42,844 nucleotides of DNA from Stramenopiles sp. TOSAG23-2 (lineage: Eukaryota > Sar). Each line of letters starts with the position of its first letter. The first letter of the stretch is position 1. The position numbers and the translations under genes are program-made. The stretch lies in the NCBI GenBank assembly GCA_900128395.1, contig LT649298.1, forward strand, positions 1 through 42,844, given 5' to 3'. Positions 1-8,056 of the stretch are shown one piece after another. The notes beneath the pieces are model-generated. The model was not told the origin of the DNA. It worked only from the letters and a program-made list of their open reading frames with translations, and made no database searches.

Positions 1-668
1 TCGTCGCTTCGCTCCTCAAGAGTGAAGTGCACGAAATAGACGAGGGCACCGTGTAACGCTATACGAGGCCATCATCACTTTTACACACCATTTACCTTAA
101 ATGGATGGAATTTGGTTGTTCGACGTCTGTTTGTTCTCTGATTTCAATCCTGTCTTCATGCTGTGGCCTCTTAAAAAAATATTAAAGAAATCAATTGAAT
201 ATTAACCTTATCATTTATTCGTAGTTTCTACTGAATTGATTATTTGCTGAGAGTGTTCATAACTTTGAGAGTAATAATTAAATTTTTTATATCCTAAAAT
301 ATAAGTAAGAGAATATTATATATATAAATGTATTTTGTAATTTTAACCATCTTATTATGAATTATATTGTTTGAATGTTTTGATAGGAATTTGTAATTTT
401 TGTACTTAAATACGGAGAGAATAGATTGATTTTTGTTAAAATTCTTATAAATATTATTTATTTATAAGAATATTCTTATCGAATACTGATGGACATGTTG
501 TGTTCCTGCTAAAATAACCTATTAATGGTGTGTGTATGTATCCTTACAATTCTCTTACAATTTGAAGAAAATAAATATAGCTTCTTCTTAAAATAATAAT
601 AATAATAAAATAATAAACATTTTTTTTAGTAATAATTATTTTATAAAATTACAAACACATATGAATGT
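1..668. other. Gene-poor AT-rich stretch at window edge
   Basis: No convincing complete gene is visible. The first ~56 bases are clearly richer in G+C than what follows and are open in frame 3 on the plus strand, ending with TAA at 54-56. They could be the last 17 codons of a gene outside the window, but this is too short to judge. The rest is AT-rich and contains a strong dyad at 441-479. Confidence 0.4.
441..479. repeat. Strong inverted repeat overlapping a 16-bp palindrome
   Basis: ATTCTTATAAAT at 441-452 is perfectly complementary to ATTTATAAGAAT at 460-471 across a 7-nt loop. The right arm overlaps a second perfect palindrome, ATAAGAAT/ATTCTTAT, at 464-479. The three arms could form alternative hairpins. 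It lies about 190 bp beyond the stop codon of the minus-strand gene ending at 669, so a 3'-end role is possible but unproven. Confidence 0.6.
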
Positions 669-959
669 TTAATCACCTGGACTTGGTGGTATTTTAACTC
701 TTTGTTTTTTCTTCTTTGGCGTTTGAAATACCTTTGGTTTTTGTTTTTTTTGGCGTTCAGGTGTTAACAACTCGCCAGGTGAAGGAGGAATGCCCACACG
801 TCGTGGATTTCTCGCTGGCGTCTTTACCTCTTTTACCGAAGGTTGGCCATCATCGTCAGAAGATGAACTTACATATGAATCCACTTTCTTGTCGGCATAA
901 AAATCGTCTTCATCGTCTATATCTACCACATCTTTTTTATTATGTTTTTTTGTTATCAT
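669..959 (-). CDS. Small charged, proline-motif protein of unknown function
   Basis: A 96-residue frame from ATG at 957-959 to TAA at 669-671. I do not recognise a family. The N-terminus is acidic (Asp/Glu clusters around residues 12-20, then a Ser/Asp run), and the C-terminal half is basic with Lys/Arg runs. A short motif is repeated: VGIPPSPGEL near residues 54-63 and VKIPPSPGD at the extreme C-terminus. The composition suggests an intrinsically disordered, possibly nuclear protein, and the SP dipeptides are possible proline-directed kinase sites. It is divergent from the S10 peptidase gene and separated from it by 318 bp. The internal motif duplication and codon-like composition argue for a real gene, but a chance frame cannot be excluded. 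Confidence 0.5.
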   Translation of the reverse strand: MITKKHNKKDVVDIDDEDDFYADKKVDSYVSSSSDDDGQPSVKEVKTPARNPRRVGIPPSPGELLTPERQKKQKPKVFQTPKKKKQRVKIPPSPGD

Positions 960-1277
960 GTCTATTACCGATTGAAGGGTTTCTTGCTTTGATAGTGATA
1001 AACCGTGTTAGTATGGAGTTTTATGTCAATTTCCATAGTAAACAATTATAAATGACGGACAACGGCGTTTTCCATTTTGCCAAAAAAATTCACAACCGGC
1101 GACGGATTCCAGAAAATCCACGGATTGTAGCCGTCGGTGATGTCCGTGGCCATCACTAAGCATCCTTTCTGGCCACAGTTTGTATATAGATACATACAGA
1201 AATAGAAATGCAATAATATAATATTCTTTTGCTTACATAAAAAGTAAAAAAAACAGATACAAACAGAATAAACAAAT
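960..1277. promoter_or_regulatory. Divergent 5' region with a GC-rich structured block
   Basis: This 318-bp gap separates two divergently transcribed genes and must hold both promoters. About 1054-1176 is much richer in G+C than the flanks and has nested dyads, listed separately. From 1177 to the ATG at 1278 the DNA is A/T-rich, with A-rich sequence immediately before the start codon. Confidence 0.45.
1054..1176. repeat. Nested inverted repeats in GC-rich block
   Basis: Visible arms are ACGGACA (1055-1061) with TGTCCGT (1141-1147), CGACGG (about 1101-1106) with CCGTCG (about 1131-1136), an inner GGATT/AATCC hairpin, and GTGGCCA (1146-1152) with TGGCCAC (1170-1176). The block could be a structured RNA, a degenerate short mobile element or a complex operator. 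I cannot assign it to a known RNA family. Confidence 0.4.
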
Positions 1278-2924
1278 ATGGTAAAAAATTTATGTATAAA
1301 TATGCTAGCAATAGCAATGCTATTTCAACTAATAGCAGCTGCTACACCACCATCCAAGTTCGCAGTAAAATCGTTACCTGGCTGGACCGACGAGTCTGGT
1401 AATCCAAAACCTTTACCTTCTGCATGGTATACAGGTTATATTCCAGCAGGTACTCCACCTAGTGGCGAAGGAACAATGTATTTTCATTACATTATGATTG
1501 AAAGTGAACGCGATCCTGCAAATGATCCAGTTTTGTTTTGGTATAATGGTGGACCAGGTGCTTCATCATTATTTGGCATGTTGCAAGAATGGGGTCCATT
1601 ACATCTAAACCAATTAAGCTATGATGAAAAATATAATATAACAGGTATACCATCCCCAGTATATAATATGTATCGCTGGACGGAGACGCACACGTTAGTA
1701 GCAATAGACTCGCCCCCACCAATGGGATTGTCCTTTTGCTCGACAGATGGCCCAGCTGGCTCACCTACATCATGTGGTCCATGGACCGATACTACAGTAT
1801 TTGCTGCAAACCATGCTGCTCACATGAGTTTTTTCAATCATATCTTTCCAGAGTTGAAAAAAAATCCAATATTTTTTACGGGCGAATCATATGCCGGTGT
1901 TTATGTACCAGGGTTTGCAATGGAAATGTTGAAAGATAAAAATGCAAAGGACATTAATTTTCAAGGTATTGCTGTCGGTGATGGATGGACTGGTTGCAAA
2001 CCTAAACATGGTGAGCCAGCTGATTGGTGCATCGATTTAGATAATGTTGGCGTTTTTAAATATCCAAATGTGCACCCTGGGCCATGGTACGATATTGAAT
2101 TTTTTCATGGACACTCTCAATTTTCAAATGAATTATATAACGAGATTCAAAGCACATGTACGGAGGAAGAATTGAAAGGCACTGTGACAATGGGCCCAGC
2201 ATGTTTAGCGTTGATTGGAGAGATGAGTGATGAAATTGGGTATTGGTTTCCTTATAATTTGTACAATGCATGTCCAGCTGGTGCAATGTTAAATAGCAAA
2301 AATATTAATAAACATGGAATGAATCGTGCATTAAAAGCTAGGCGTGAATTTGGCAAAGCGATGAAATACAACAAACATCTTGCAAGTGACATACCATCAG
2401 CAGGTAATGGGGATTCTGGTCTTGGTAGCCCTTGTCTTGGACATGCGATGTCAACATGGTTTACATTAAATGAAACATTGGAAGCGATAGGTGCACCGCT
2501 TGATTCAAAATTTATCAACCTTGACAATGGCCATGGCTTCAATTACACTAGCAATCAACCATTTGTTGGTCCTATTTATGAAGCATTGATAAAAGCTGGC
2601 AAACGGGTTTTAATATATGAGGGTGATATGGATGCATGTGGTCTTCAAACTTCACCAGTAGAAGACATTTTTGTGCCGTTTTTTAAATCTATTGGGATGA
2701 ATAAAACTGAAAAATGGCGCCCGTGGACATTGGACGGGGCGACACAAATGGGTGGATATACAATTGATTGGAATAATGGCGCTGCAAGGTTTGTATCTAT
2801 TCGTGGTAGTGGACATTTAGCACCGTTAAATAGACCGCGTGTGACACAAAAGATGATGTTGGATTTTATTAATGATAAAGATTTACCACGGTACAATCCA
2901 CCATCGTTATCATCAGATTTGTAA
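1278..2924 (+). CDS. Secreted serine carboxypeptidase, S10 family
   Basis: The 548-residue product is a serine carboxypeptidase, an alpha/beta-hydrolase that removes C-terminal residues from peptides, normally in a lysosome/vacuole or outside the cell. Residues 1-21 form a hydrophobic signal peptide. The substrate-binding WYNGGPGASS block lies near residues 88-97. The nucleophile is Ser204 in GESYAG (202-207). The acid lies in GDMD (449-452), and the catalytic His is His513 in GSGH. All triad blocks are present in family order, and the length is typical. Several N-glycosylation sequons (for example NITG, NETL, NYTS) fit passage through the secretory pathway. Some S10-like plant enzymes are acyltransferases, which sequence alone does not rule out. 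The gene converges on the prominin-like gene with a gap of only 103 bp. Confidence 0.93.
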   Translation: MVKNLCINMLAIAMLFQLIAAATPPSKFAVKSLPGWTDESGNPKPLPSAWYTGYIPAGTPPSGEGTMYFHYIMIESERDPANDPVLFWYNGGPGASSLFGMLQEWGPLHLNQLSYDEKYNITGIPSPVYNMYRWTETHTLVAIDSPPPMGLSFCSTDGPAGSPTSCGPWTDTTVFAANHAAHMSFFNHIFPELKKNPIFFTGESYAGVYVPGFAMEMLKDKNAKDINFQGIAVGDGWTGCKPKHGEPADWCIDLDNVGVFKYPNVHPGPWYDIEFFHGHSQFSNELYNEIQSTCTEEELKGTVTMGPACLALIGEMSDEIGYWFPYNLYNACPAGAMLNSKNINKHGMNRALKARREFGKAMKYNKHLASDIPSAGNGDSGLGSPCLGHAMSTWFTLNETLEAIGAPLDSKFINLDNGHGFNYTSNQPFVGPIYEALIKAGKRVLIYEGDMDACGLQTSPVEDIFVPFFKSIGMNKTEKWRPWTLDGATQMGGYTIDWNNGAARFVSIRGSGHLAPLNRPRVTQKMMLDFINDKDLPRYNPPSLSSDL

Positions 2925-2945
2925 AAATTTTGGGCCCAAATATTT

Positions 2946-2957
2946 AATACGAGTATT
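2946..2957. terminator. Candidate 3'-end hairpin, convergent gap 1
   Basis: AATAC and GTATT flank GA in the middle of the 103-bp gap between the S10 peptidase and the prominin-like gene. It has the TACGAGTA core shared by the other convergent gaps. The function is inferred from position only. Confidence 0.3.
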
Positions 2958-3027
2958 TTTAAAATAAATAATATGCATATATATACACATTTTATAAAAA
3001 TGGAAATAATTTTTCCAATATCTTTTT

Positions 3028-5190
3028 CTAAACAAAATCTTCGTCTTGCTGTTCCGCATTTTCACCCATGCCTGTTTCATCTGCAACCACATATTTTTCC
3101 GATGATTCCTGTGGTTGGTCCTCATCAACAGGAACTGTTGAAGCACCTTTGCCACCACCAAAGATATTCGTTTTCATTTTTTGAAAAGTCAATCCACGTA
3201 CAGGGCCATACTCTTCGCCATCTTCCTCTTCACCTTCTTTGAATTCACCATGGCCACCAAATCGTTGGTTAATTTTTAAATTTGCAAATATCATCGGAAA
3301 TCCAAATATACCTGCTAAAAATGAATAAAGTGCTAATTGTAACACGGACACTAGAAAGTCTCCACACAAAGCCTCGCCAACATTATAATATTGAGTTTTA
3401 ATAAAAACACAATTTCCTCCCTCGGATATTAACATAGCAGAATCTACAATTGCATTTGCATATGGTTTACTACCGGCTAGATCCGTTTGAAATTTTACAG
3501 TTAAATTTTGCAATAAATTCATTTTATATTGAATATGATCAATGTCTTCTTTCATCCAAGCAACTGTTTTTATACTGTTGTTTTTTACTGTCTTCAATTC
3601 ATTTGCAACTTGCGTTTGACCGAGAGCCTCAGCATTTGCTATGTCATCATCGATTGAGGTACCAGGAGCAGAGAAATTTTTATAGGTTAAACTATGTACT
3701 GTAGCATGCATTGCATCAAACTTGGAAAAAGAAAAAGAATCAGTACTGTTGAAATTATCTGATCCGCCAAAACTAAGTGAATCTTTAAAAGAAAATGCAC
3801 TTGTCATATTTAATATGTCAAATAACGAACCATTCTTGAAACATCCATCAAGAATACCAGCTGGTGTCGTGCCAGCTAATTTCATATTCCCCATATGAGG
3901 GCCTAAAGTTCCTTCAAAACTTGGATGTGGCATATCTTGTATTAAAACACATGCATCAGAAACAACGACGCCAAGCGGCAATAAAATAGCACAGATGACA
4001 AATAGAAATATTATAAATATAAACGAAAAGCACCATGCAAAATATATAAACCATGCACCTAATTTATCATCTAAAGTATCGATACATTTTATTTTGGTAC
4101 AATTTGTATATTTTCCACATAGTTCAAAGAATATGCCAATCGCAGTGAATGCCATAACAATAAATGCTACACCGAAAAACATAGAACCCATTGTAATAAT
4201 TTGGCCACGTATCGGATCTGCATTTGTCATTGTTCCTTTAACCATTTCTTTCCATGGCCCCTTAATAAAGTCAAACAAAAAGGTAGTTGATTGCGTAGCT
4301 GCATTTACAACGCCTATAATAGTTAAATTTGCCCCAACAAGTTGTACGTTTAATGTCGTTGCTGTCCCTTCCATCTCTGCAACACCTGGCTTTACATTTG
4401 CTTTCATTTCCTTTACGGTTTGATTACTATCAGATGCAACACCTTGACAAAAAGCACAAGTATAATTTGGATGAACATTTATATTTCCAACGTCACTTGA
4501 ATAATTTTGAAACAGCCCGATCACTTCGTCAGCATCATTGCCAACAACATCTGCTGGGCCTAGATTTGAATCAATGTAATTGATATTTGTTACACCTGTA
4601 GTTTTCAAATTGTTTAGCGGTTGTAGCATTGTGTTGAAAAAAAGCAAAGAAGCTATACGAAACTCTTCAAATACACATAAAATATCAGAGAGCCCGTTTA
4701 CAAATCCCGTCAAAGCTACTATTCCAAGAATACAACAAATACCGCAAGCAATTGCAAATACTGTATATACGACAACGCATGTCAATTTTTCTTTCTTTGT
4801 ATATACTTTCGAAGGTTTAAAACAGCATTTGCATCGGCACAAACGACCAAGGTTTGTACATACACAGCATAAAAAGGTGACCACAGCAAAGAAAATACCC
4901 CAAGCTGCATATGAACCAATGCCTGCACCATATGTCTGCATGTTTTCCTCTTTTTTCAACACCTTCATCAATCTATTTTCACCCCTCCATTCTTGCATAG
5001 ATTGAACAACGTCTGTATTAGTATTCGCAGTACTGGCCAATTTATTTGTGTTTGTTCCTCCCAGTTGATTTCCTGTATTCGCTGCAAGCGATACATCTTT
5101 ACAAAATTCCTCAACCTCCACTGCTTTTATTGTTAGTAAAAGAAGAATTTGTAAAAAACATAATGATTGTATTAGGTTTAGTAATTTCAT
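3028..5190 (-). CDS. Prominin-like pentaspan membrane protein
   Basis: The 720-residue product has the prominin (CD133) layout: a signal peptide (about 1-24) and a lumenal/extracellular N-terminus; TM1 (about 93-114); a short cytosolic loop packed with cysteines (about 109-123); TM2 (about 136-164); a first large extracellular loop (about 165-330) with sequons; TM3 (about 331-357); a small loop; TM4 (about 380-410); a second large loop; TM5 (about 612-636); and an acidic cytosolic tail of about 84 residues. Prominins bind sterols and mark highly curved membrane such as microvilli and cilia. That role is family knowledge and has not been shown here. The protein is somewhat shorter than animal prominins (roughly 850 residues). 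The assignment rests on topology and the Cys-rich TM1-TM2 loop, so a tweety-like or other pentaspan family is the alternative. Confidence 0.65.
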   Translation of the reverse strand: MKLLNLIQSLCFLQILLLLTIKAVEVEEFCKDVSLAANTGNQLGGTNTNKLASTANTNTDVVQSMQEWRGENRLMKVLKKEENMQTYGAGIGSYAAWGIFFAVVTFLCCVCTNLGRLCRCKCCFKPSKVYTKKEKLTCVVVYTVFAIACGICCILGIVALTGFVNGLSDILCVFEEFRIASLLFFNTMLQPLNNLKTTGVTNINYIDSNLGPADVVGNDADEVIGLFQNYSSDVGNINVHPNYTCAFCQGVASDSNQTVKEMKANVKPGVAEMEGTATTLNVQLVGANLTIIGVVNAATQSTTFLFDFIKGPWKEMVKGTMTNADPIRGQIITMGSMFFGVAFIVMAFTAIGIFFELCGKYTNCTKIKCIDTLDDKLGAWFIYFAWCFSFIFIIFLFVICAILLPLGVVVSDACVLIQDMPHPSFEGTLGPHMGNMKLAGTTPAGILDGCFKNGSLFDILNMTSAFSFKDSLSFGGSDNFNSTDSFSFSKFDAMHATVHSLTYKNFSAPGTSIDDDIANAEALGQTQVANELKTVKNNSIKTVAWMKEDIDHIQYKMNLLQNLTVKFQTDLAGSKPYANAIVDSAMLISEGGNCVFIKTQYYNVGEALCGDFLVSVLQLALYSFLAGIFGFPMIFANLKINQRFGGHGEFKEGEEEDGEEYGPVRGLTFQKMKTNIFGGGKGASTVPVDEDQPQESSEKYVVADETGMGENAEQQDEDFV

Positions 5191-5818
5191 GATAATACGT
5201 AATAATACGACCAGAGATTTGTGAAAGTCGACGACGTATGTAATAATGTTTAATTTAATGATATCGCTTAGATATGTCTATTTTGTTATAGTTTTTTTCA
5301 TAAATATTTTGACAACAGTCTTTTTATTAGTCATATTTACGTTTATATATCTATTGCAATATGTGTAGTAAGTATTATTATATGTTGTTATAATAGATGA
5401 TTATTATTGGTTATTTTTTCCAGCAGCTAAATACCTGGTACTATAAGAGAAAAACCTGTTGAATAATGTACATTGATTGAATAATAATATTATAACGGTG
5501 TTGGGCAAGCCAGGCAAGCCAGGCACGCAAAATAGCAACAACTGATACACAGTATTAAAAATATACTGGTATAGCTATAGTTACTATTAATACCTTAAAC
5601 ATAAAAAACTACTATAAAAGCTAAAGTGCTAAAGCTTCTAGAAAAATAACTTTGGTTTGCACCTTTCTGCTTTTTTTCCATATCACATGATTCATCATTA
5701 ATACTAGCTACTACCTTAAAAATAAAAAACAAGAGTCTGACGACGCAGACTAGAGAAGCTATATATAAAATAACTTTGCGCCTTTTCTTCTGCTTTTCCA
5801 TATCATCACATGATTATA
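5191..5818. other. Spacer with duplicated segment and short motifs
   Basis: This gap holds the 5' region of the prominin-like gene and the 3' flank of the ASH gene. It contains a TACCTGGTACTATA-type motif at 5432, two and a half copies of a GGCAAGCCA unit at 5504-5530, a TACTGGTA motif at 5564-5571, an imperfect ~120-bp tandem duplication from 5591, and a hairpin at 5734-5751. The small frame at 5595-5801 (minus) merely spans the duplication and is not called. Confidence 0.5.
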
Positions 5819-5830
5819 TTATATAGCTTC
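5591..5830. repeat. Diverged ~120-bp tandem duplication
   Basis: Copy A begins with TACCTTAAACATAAAAAACT at 5591 and copy B with TACCTTAAAAATAAAAAACA at 5712. Both continue through AAAATAACTTT, a T/C-rich stretch with CTGCTTTT, and CCATATCA...CACATGATT. The period is about 121 bp. Copy B runs into the last codons of the ASH-domain gene (stop at 5819-5821), so the unit appears to duplicate that gene's 3' end and flank. Confidence 0.6.
5734..5751. terminator. AGTCTG/CAGACT hairpin at the ASH gene 3' flank
   Basis: AGTCTG (5734-5739) and CAGACT (5746-5751) enclose ACGACG. The same loop and a longer version of the same arms occur at 32508-32531. It lies 68 bp beyond the ASH-protein stop codon. 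A 3'-end function is inference. Confidence 0.35.
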
Positions 5831-6853
5831 ATCATTGTTATCTTCTGCTTCTATTATTATTTTTTCATTTACATCTATGTTTTTTTTTTCACCATCATCA
5901 TCTACATTTTCTACTATACCTTCCCCATCAACTTCTTTAATAGCAGCATCTGGTCCTCCATCGTGATCTACGCCAACTTGTGTTTGTTTTACTTTACTAA
6001 ACATAGTCTTAGCCGATTTACCTGCTTTAAATTTATCTTTAAAAGAAGTCCATTTGGACTTTGCAGATTTAAATGTTTTTGCATATTTTTGTTCTAATTC
6101 TTTCCTATTTAAAGATGGATTCGCCGTGACATCCCATTTGTCTCTCTTATCAATTGTTAGACGCTTTGAGAAACCATCCCATTTTGAATTTATATATGCG
6201 TTTGATATTCCGTTTGCAAATGAATCTCCCTCATATAAAACTCCAACGCCTTCATCATCATGAGCAATTAATTCAACTTCATCATTTCTATTTGATCTTT
6301 GCATTGTAACTTTGGATTTTTTTAATTTTTCATTTAATGTATTCCATTCTACCCTTTCTTCATGCTCCGTCGCTTCCATGACTTCGCATGTGATTGGTAT
6401 TTTGTATAAACTTCGTTCAGTAATGATCTCAAGTACATTTGTAAACTTTCCAATTGTTTGACCGTAGATACCGATTGTAACAAATTGGCTACAACCTGGT
6501 GCTAATGTGAGTGCCTCTTTCGATATAACATATATACATTCCTCGTCAGAACATAAATGTTTTGGTTTAAATGCTTTGAGACGAGCTCTTGCTGTGAAAT
6601 TACTTTTATTCATTAATTTAACTTTTAATCGATATGTATGTTCTGCCAATATTGGCCCAAAATTTAATTTACCAGGACTTATACGAAAAACTGCCTCATC
6701 AGCAACATTTTCCCAACTTGGGTTATTACTGTAACGTTTTGTTTTATCCCATCCACTAGCAGTAGTCAATAGACGAGGTTCATAGCCTAATGACTTCTGA
6801 AATTTATATGATTCATTTTGTTTATATGGTTTTGCCGTTGTGCGATGGTGCAT
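5819..6853 (-). CDS. ASH/MSP-domain protein, Hydin/SPAG17-like, probably ciliary
   Basis: The 344-residue protein has an N-terminal ASH (ASPM-SPD2-Hydin)/MSP-like immunoglobulin fold at about residues 55-160. Evidence is the order FRISPGKLNFGPI, TYRLKVKLMNKSN, LAPGCSQFVTIGIYG, then ITERSLYKIPITCEV, which reproduces the strand pattern of ASH repeats, most like those near the C-terminus of SPAG17. Such domains occur in ciliary, centrosomal and central-apparatus proteins. After the domain come a Lys/Trp/Phe-rich basic segment and a strongly acidic C-terminal tail (about the last 45 residues). No membrane segment is seen. The TTC12 gene nearby supports a ciliated cell but no direct link. A generic MSP-domain VAP-like role is the alternative, though no C-terminal anchor is present. 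Confidence 0.6.
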   Translation of the reverse strand: MHHRTTAKPYKQNESYKFQKSLGYEPRLLTTASGWDKTKRYSNNPSWENVADEAVFRISPGKLNFGPILAEHTYRLKVKLMNKSNFTARARLKAFKPKHLCSDEECIYVISKEALTLAPGCSQFVTIGIYGQTIGKFTNVLEIITERSLYKIPITCEVMEATEHEERVEWNTLNEKLKKSKVTMQRSNRNDEVELIAHDDEGVGVLYEGDSFANGISNAYINSKWDGFSKRLTIDKRDKWDVTANPSLNRKELEQKYAKTFKSAKSKWTSFKDKFKAGKSAKTMFSKVKQTQVGVDHDGGPDAAIKEVDGEGIVENVDDDGEKKNIDVNEKIIIEAEDNNDEAI

Positions 6854-7353
6854 GTTGATCTTTTTTTGTTTTGTTTTTTTGGAATAGCTTTCGTATATAT
6901 ATATATATATATATATATAGGAGTGGAGAGATACAAACTTTTTGAAATGTGATTGTTATTTTTATTATTATAATTGTGGTTGTTTTAATGTGGTATACAT
7001 TATGTTTTGACAGCATTTTTTTTGGTTATTTTGTGATATATACTAATTTGGTTAATACTGGTATATATAACTGATATAACGTGTTGTTGTATAGTTGTGC
7101 TCACTATATTATAATACTGCAAGCTCTAGCTATTTATTTCTTATTTGTACTGTGCTACTGTCCTCCTCTGCTAGTTTCTTTTTTCTACCTGCTATTCCCT
7201 TGCTCTATGTTAAGGCTATGCTGGAGAATCATTGTGCTGTATGCCTGCTATGTGCTATTTCCATGTTAATTTATTAAAGACTACTTATATCAAGAAATTA
7301 CAACTTTTTGTAACAATCAATAGCTTGCAAAGGTCAAACTTTGCATCTGATGC
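6854..7353. promoter_or_regulatory. 5' region of the ASH gene
   Basis: The gap holds a (TA)n microsatellite at about 6894-6919 close to the ASH-protein ATG, and a TACTGGTA motif at 7056-7063. The rest is T-rich. Short plus-strand frames at 7081-7277 are pyrimidine-rich and not gene-like. Confidence 0.4.
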
Positions 7354-7360
7354 GTCAACT

Positions 7361-7371
7361 TGGCCGAGTGG
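7361..7371 (+). promoter_or_regulatory. Internal Pol III A box of tRNA-Leu
   Basis: TGGCCGAGTGG matches the A-box consensus. The intron begins just after it, so the box is whole but is separated from the B box by about 120 bp. Confidence 0.75.
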
Positions 7372-7372
7372 T

Positions 7373-7449
7373 GTACGTGTAATCTAACAAATATAAAAAT
7401 TGTAGATCGGTTCTCTAACAACAAAACACCTTAATTTAAAAAAATGCAG
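7373..7449 (+). other. 77-nt D-loop intron in tRNA-Leu, GT...AG ends
   Basis: Removing exactly 7373-7449 restores the standard D-loop GAGTGGTCTAA. The boundaries cannot slide by even one base without changing the product. The insert begins GTACGT and ends TGCAG. It contains CTAAC at 7415-7419, about 30 nt before the 3' end, plus another CTAAC at 7384-7388. These look like a spliceosomal 5' site, branch point and 3' site. I see no clear bulge-helix-bulge structure, though ggtgt (7370-7374) could pair with acacc (7426-7430). Which enzyme removes it is unknown. Confidence 0.75.
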
Positions 7450-7490
7450 CTAAGGCGCCAGTTTCAAGCACTGGTATTTTCGAATGCGTG

Positions 7491-7501
7491 GGTTCGAACC
7501 C
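7491..7501 (+). promoter_or_regulatory. Internal Pol III B box of tRNA-Leu
   Basis: GGTTCGAACCC in the T-arm matches the B-box consensus. Confidence 0.8.
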
Positions 7502-7512
7502 CACAGTTGACA

Positions 7513-7521
7513 TTTCTTTTT
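7513..7521 (+). terminator. Pol III oligo-T terminator
   Basis: TTTCTTTTT follows the discriminator base directly, with a run of five T at 7517-7521. This is the expected Pol III stop for the tRNA-Leu transcript. Confidence 0.75.
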
Positions 7522-7869
7522 GCTTTTGCGGACACTGTTTTATCACTTCTTCTTGTTCTGCTGGTATCAGTGTTTTTTTTTTTGCCCTGGTTGTTGTTTT
7601 TTTGGCCTGTGTATTTTCTTTTGCCTGGTTTTGTTTCATTTCATTTTGTTTGCCATTCTGCTTCCCCTTTCTTCTGATAGTTGTCTCTTTCTTCTGCTCT
7701 TCCTTTTCTTCTCCCTACGAAACAAAAAACAAATAGAAACAAATAGCTATTATAGTTGTGAAATTTAACTCTCTCTCTCTGATCTATCAAAAAGAAAGGA
7801 CGGCCCCTTTTCGTCGCCTCCTTGGTACAACCCTATAATCTAACCTTCTCTAGTTTCTATTTTATATGT

Positions 7870-8056
7870 ATTCTTATAGTAATTATATGTTCCTAGTTAA
7901 TATTATTTCTATGTATTATTATATGTATTATTAAGTATTTATATGTTGTCTGTACCTTAATATTTATATTGTATTGTTATATGATTATATGTTAATGTTT
8001 CCTATTTTTAAGTTATTTGTCTGTTTTTCAGTACGAACCTATTCGTAAGAATGTTT
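7870..8056 (+). repeat. Dispersed 5' element, copy 1
   Basis: This ~187-bp segment matches 17351-17517. Shared blocks include TAATTATATGTTCCTA and TGTACCTTAATATTTATATT. The final ~60 bp, from TGTTTCCTATTTTTAAG through GTCTGTTTTTCAGTA to CCTATTCGTAAGAATGTTT, is almost identical in both copies. Here the end contains TACGAA/TTCGTA arms. It ends 237 bp before the ATG of the next plus-strand gene. Confidence 0.75.

Larger units (their letters stand above)
7354..7512 (+). tRNA. tRNA-Leu(CAA) split by a D-loop insertion
   Basis: Exon 1 is 7354-7372 and exon 2 is 7450-7512. Joined, they give an 82-nt class II tRNA. The acceptor arms GTCAACT (7354-7360) and AGTTGAC (7505-7511) pair in all seven positions, with discriminator A at 7512. 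The D-stem is GCC/GGC. The anticodon stem CCAGT/ACTGG encloses TTCAAGC, which gives anticodon CAA and so decodes UUG leucine codons. A short variable arm (ATT-TTCG-AAT) and a perfect T-arm GTGGG-TTCGAAC-CCCAC follow. A box (7361-7371) and B box (7491-7501) are intact. The anticodon loop, where eukaryotic tRNA introns normally sit (37/38), is uninterrupted. The 77-nt insertion falls in the D-loop between GGT and CTAAGGC. CCA is not encoded, as expected for a nuclear gene. Confidence 0.93.

Noticed and set aside
716-1051. 111-residue plus-strand frame
   Set aside because: Antisense to the charged 96-residue gene, no recognisable features.
5595-5801. 68-residue minus-strand frame
   Set aside because: It spans the ~120-bp tandem duplication in an intergenic region; its two halves are just translations of the two copies.
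7370-7454. Archaeal-type bulge-helix-bulge in the tRNA insert
   Set aside because: Only weak pairings (ggtgt/acacc, ctta/taag) were found by eye, not a proper motif; not excluded without folding.
7436-7639. Minus-strand frame across the tRNA
   Set aside because: Antisense to tRNA exon 2 and a pyrimidine-rich stretch; composition artefact.
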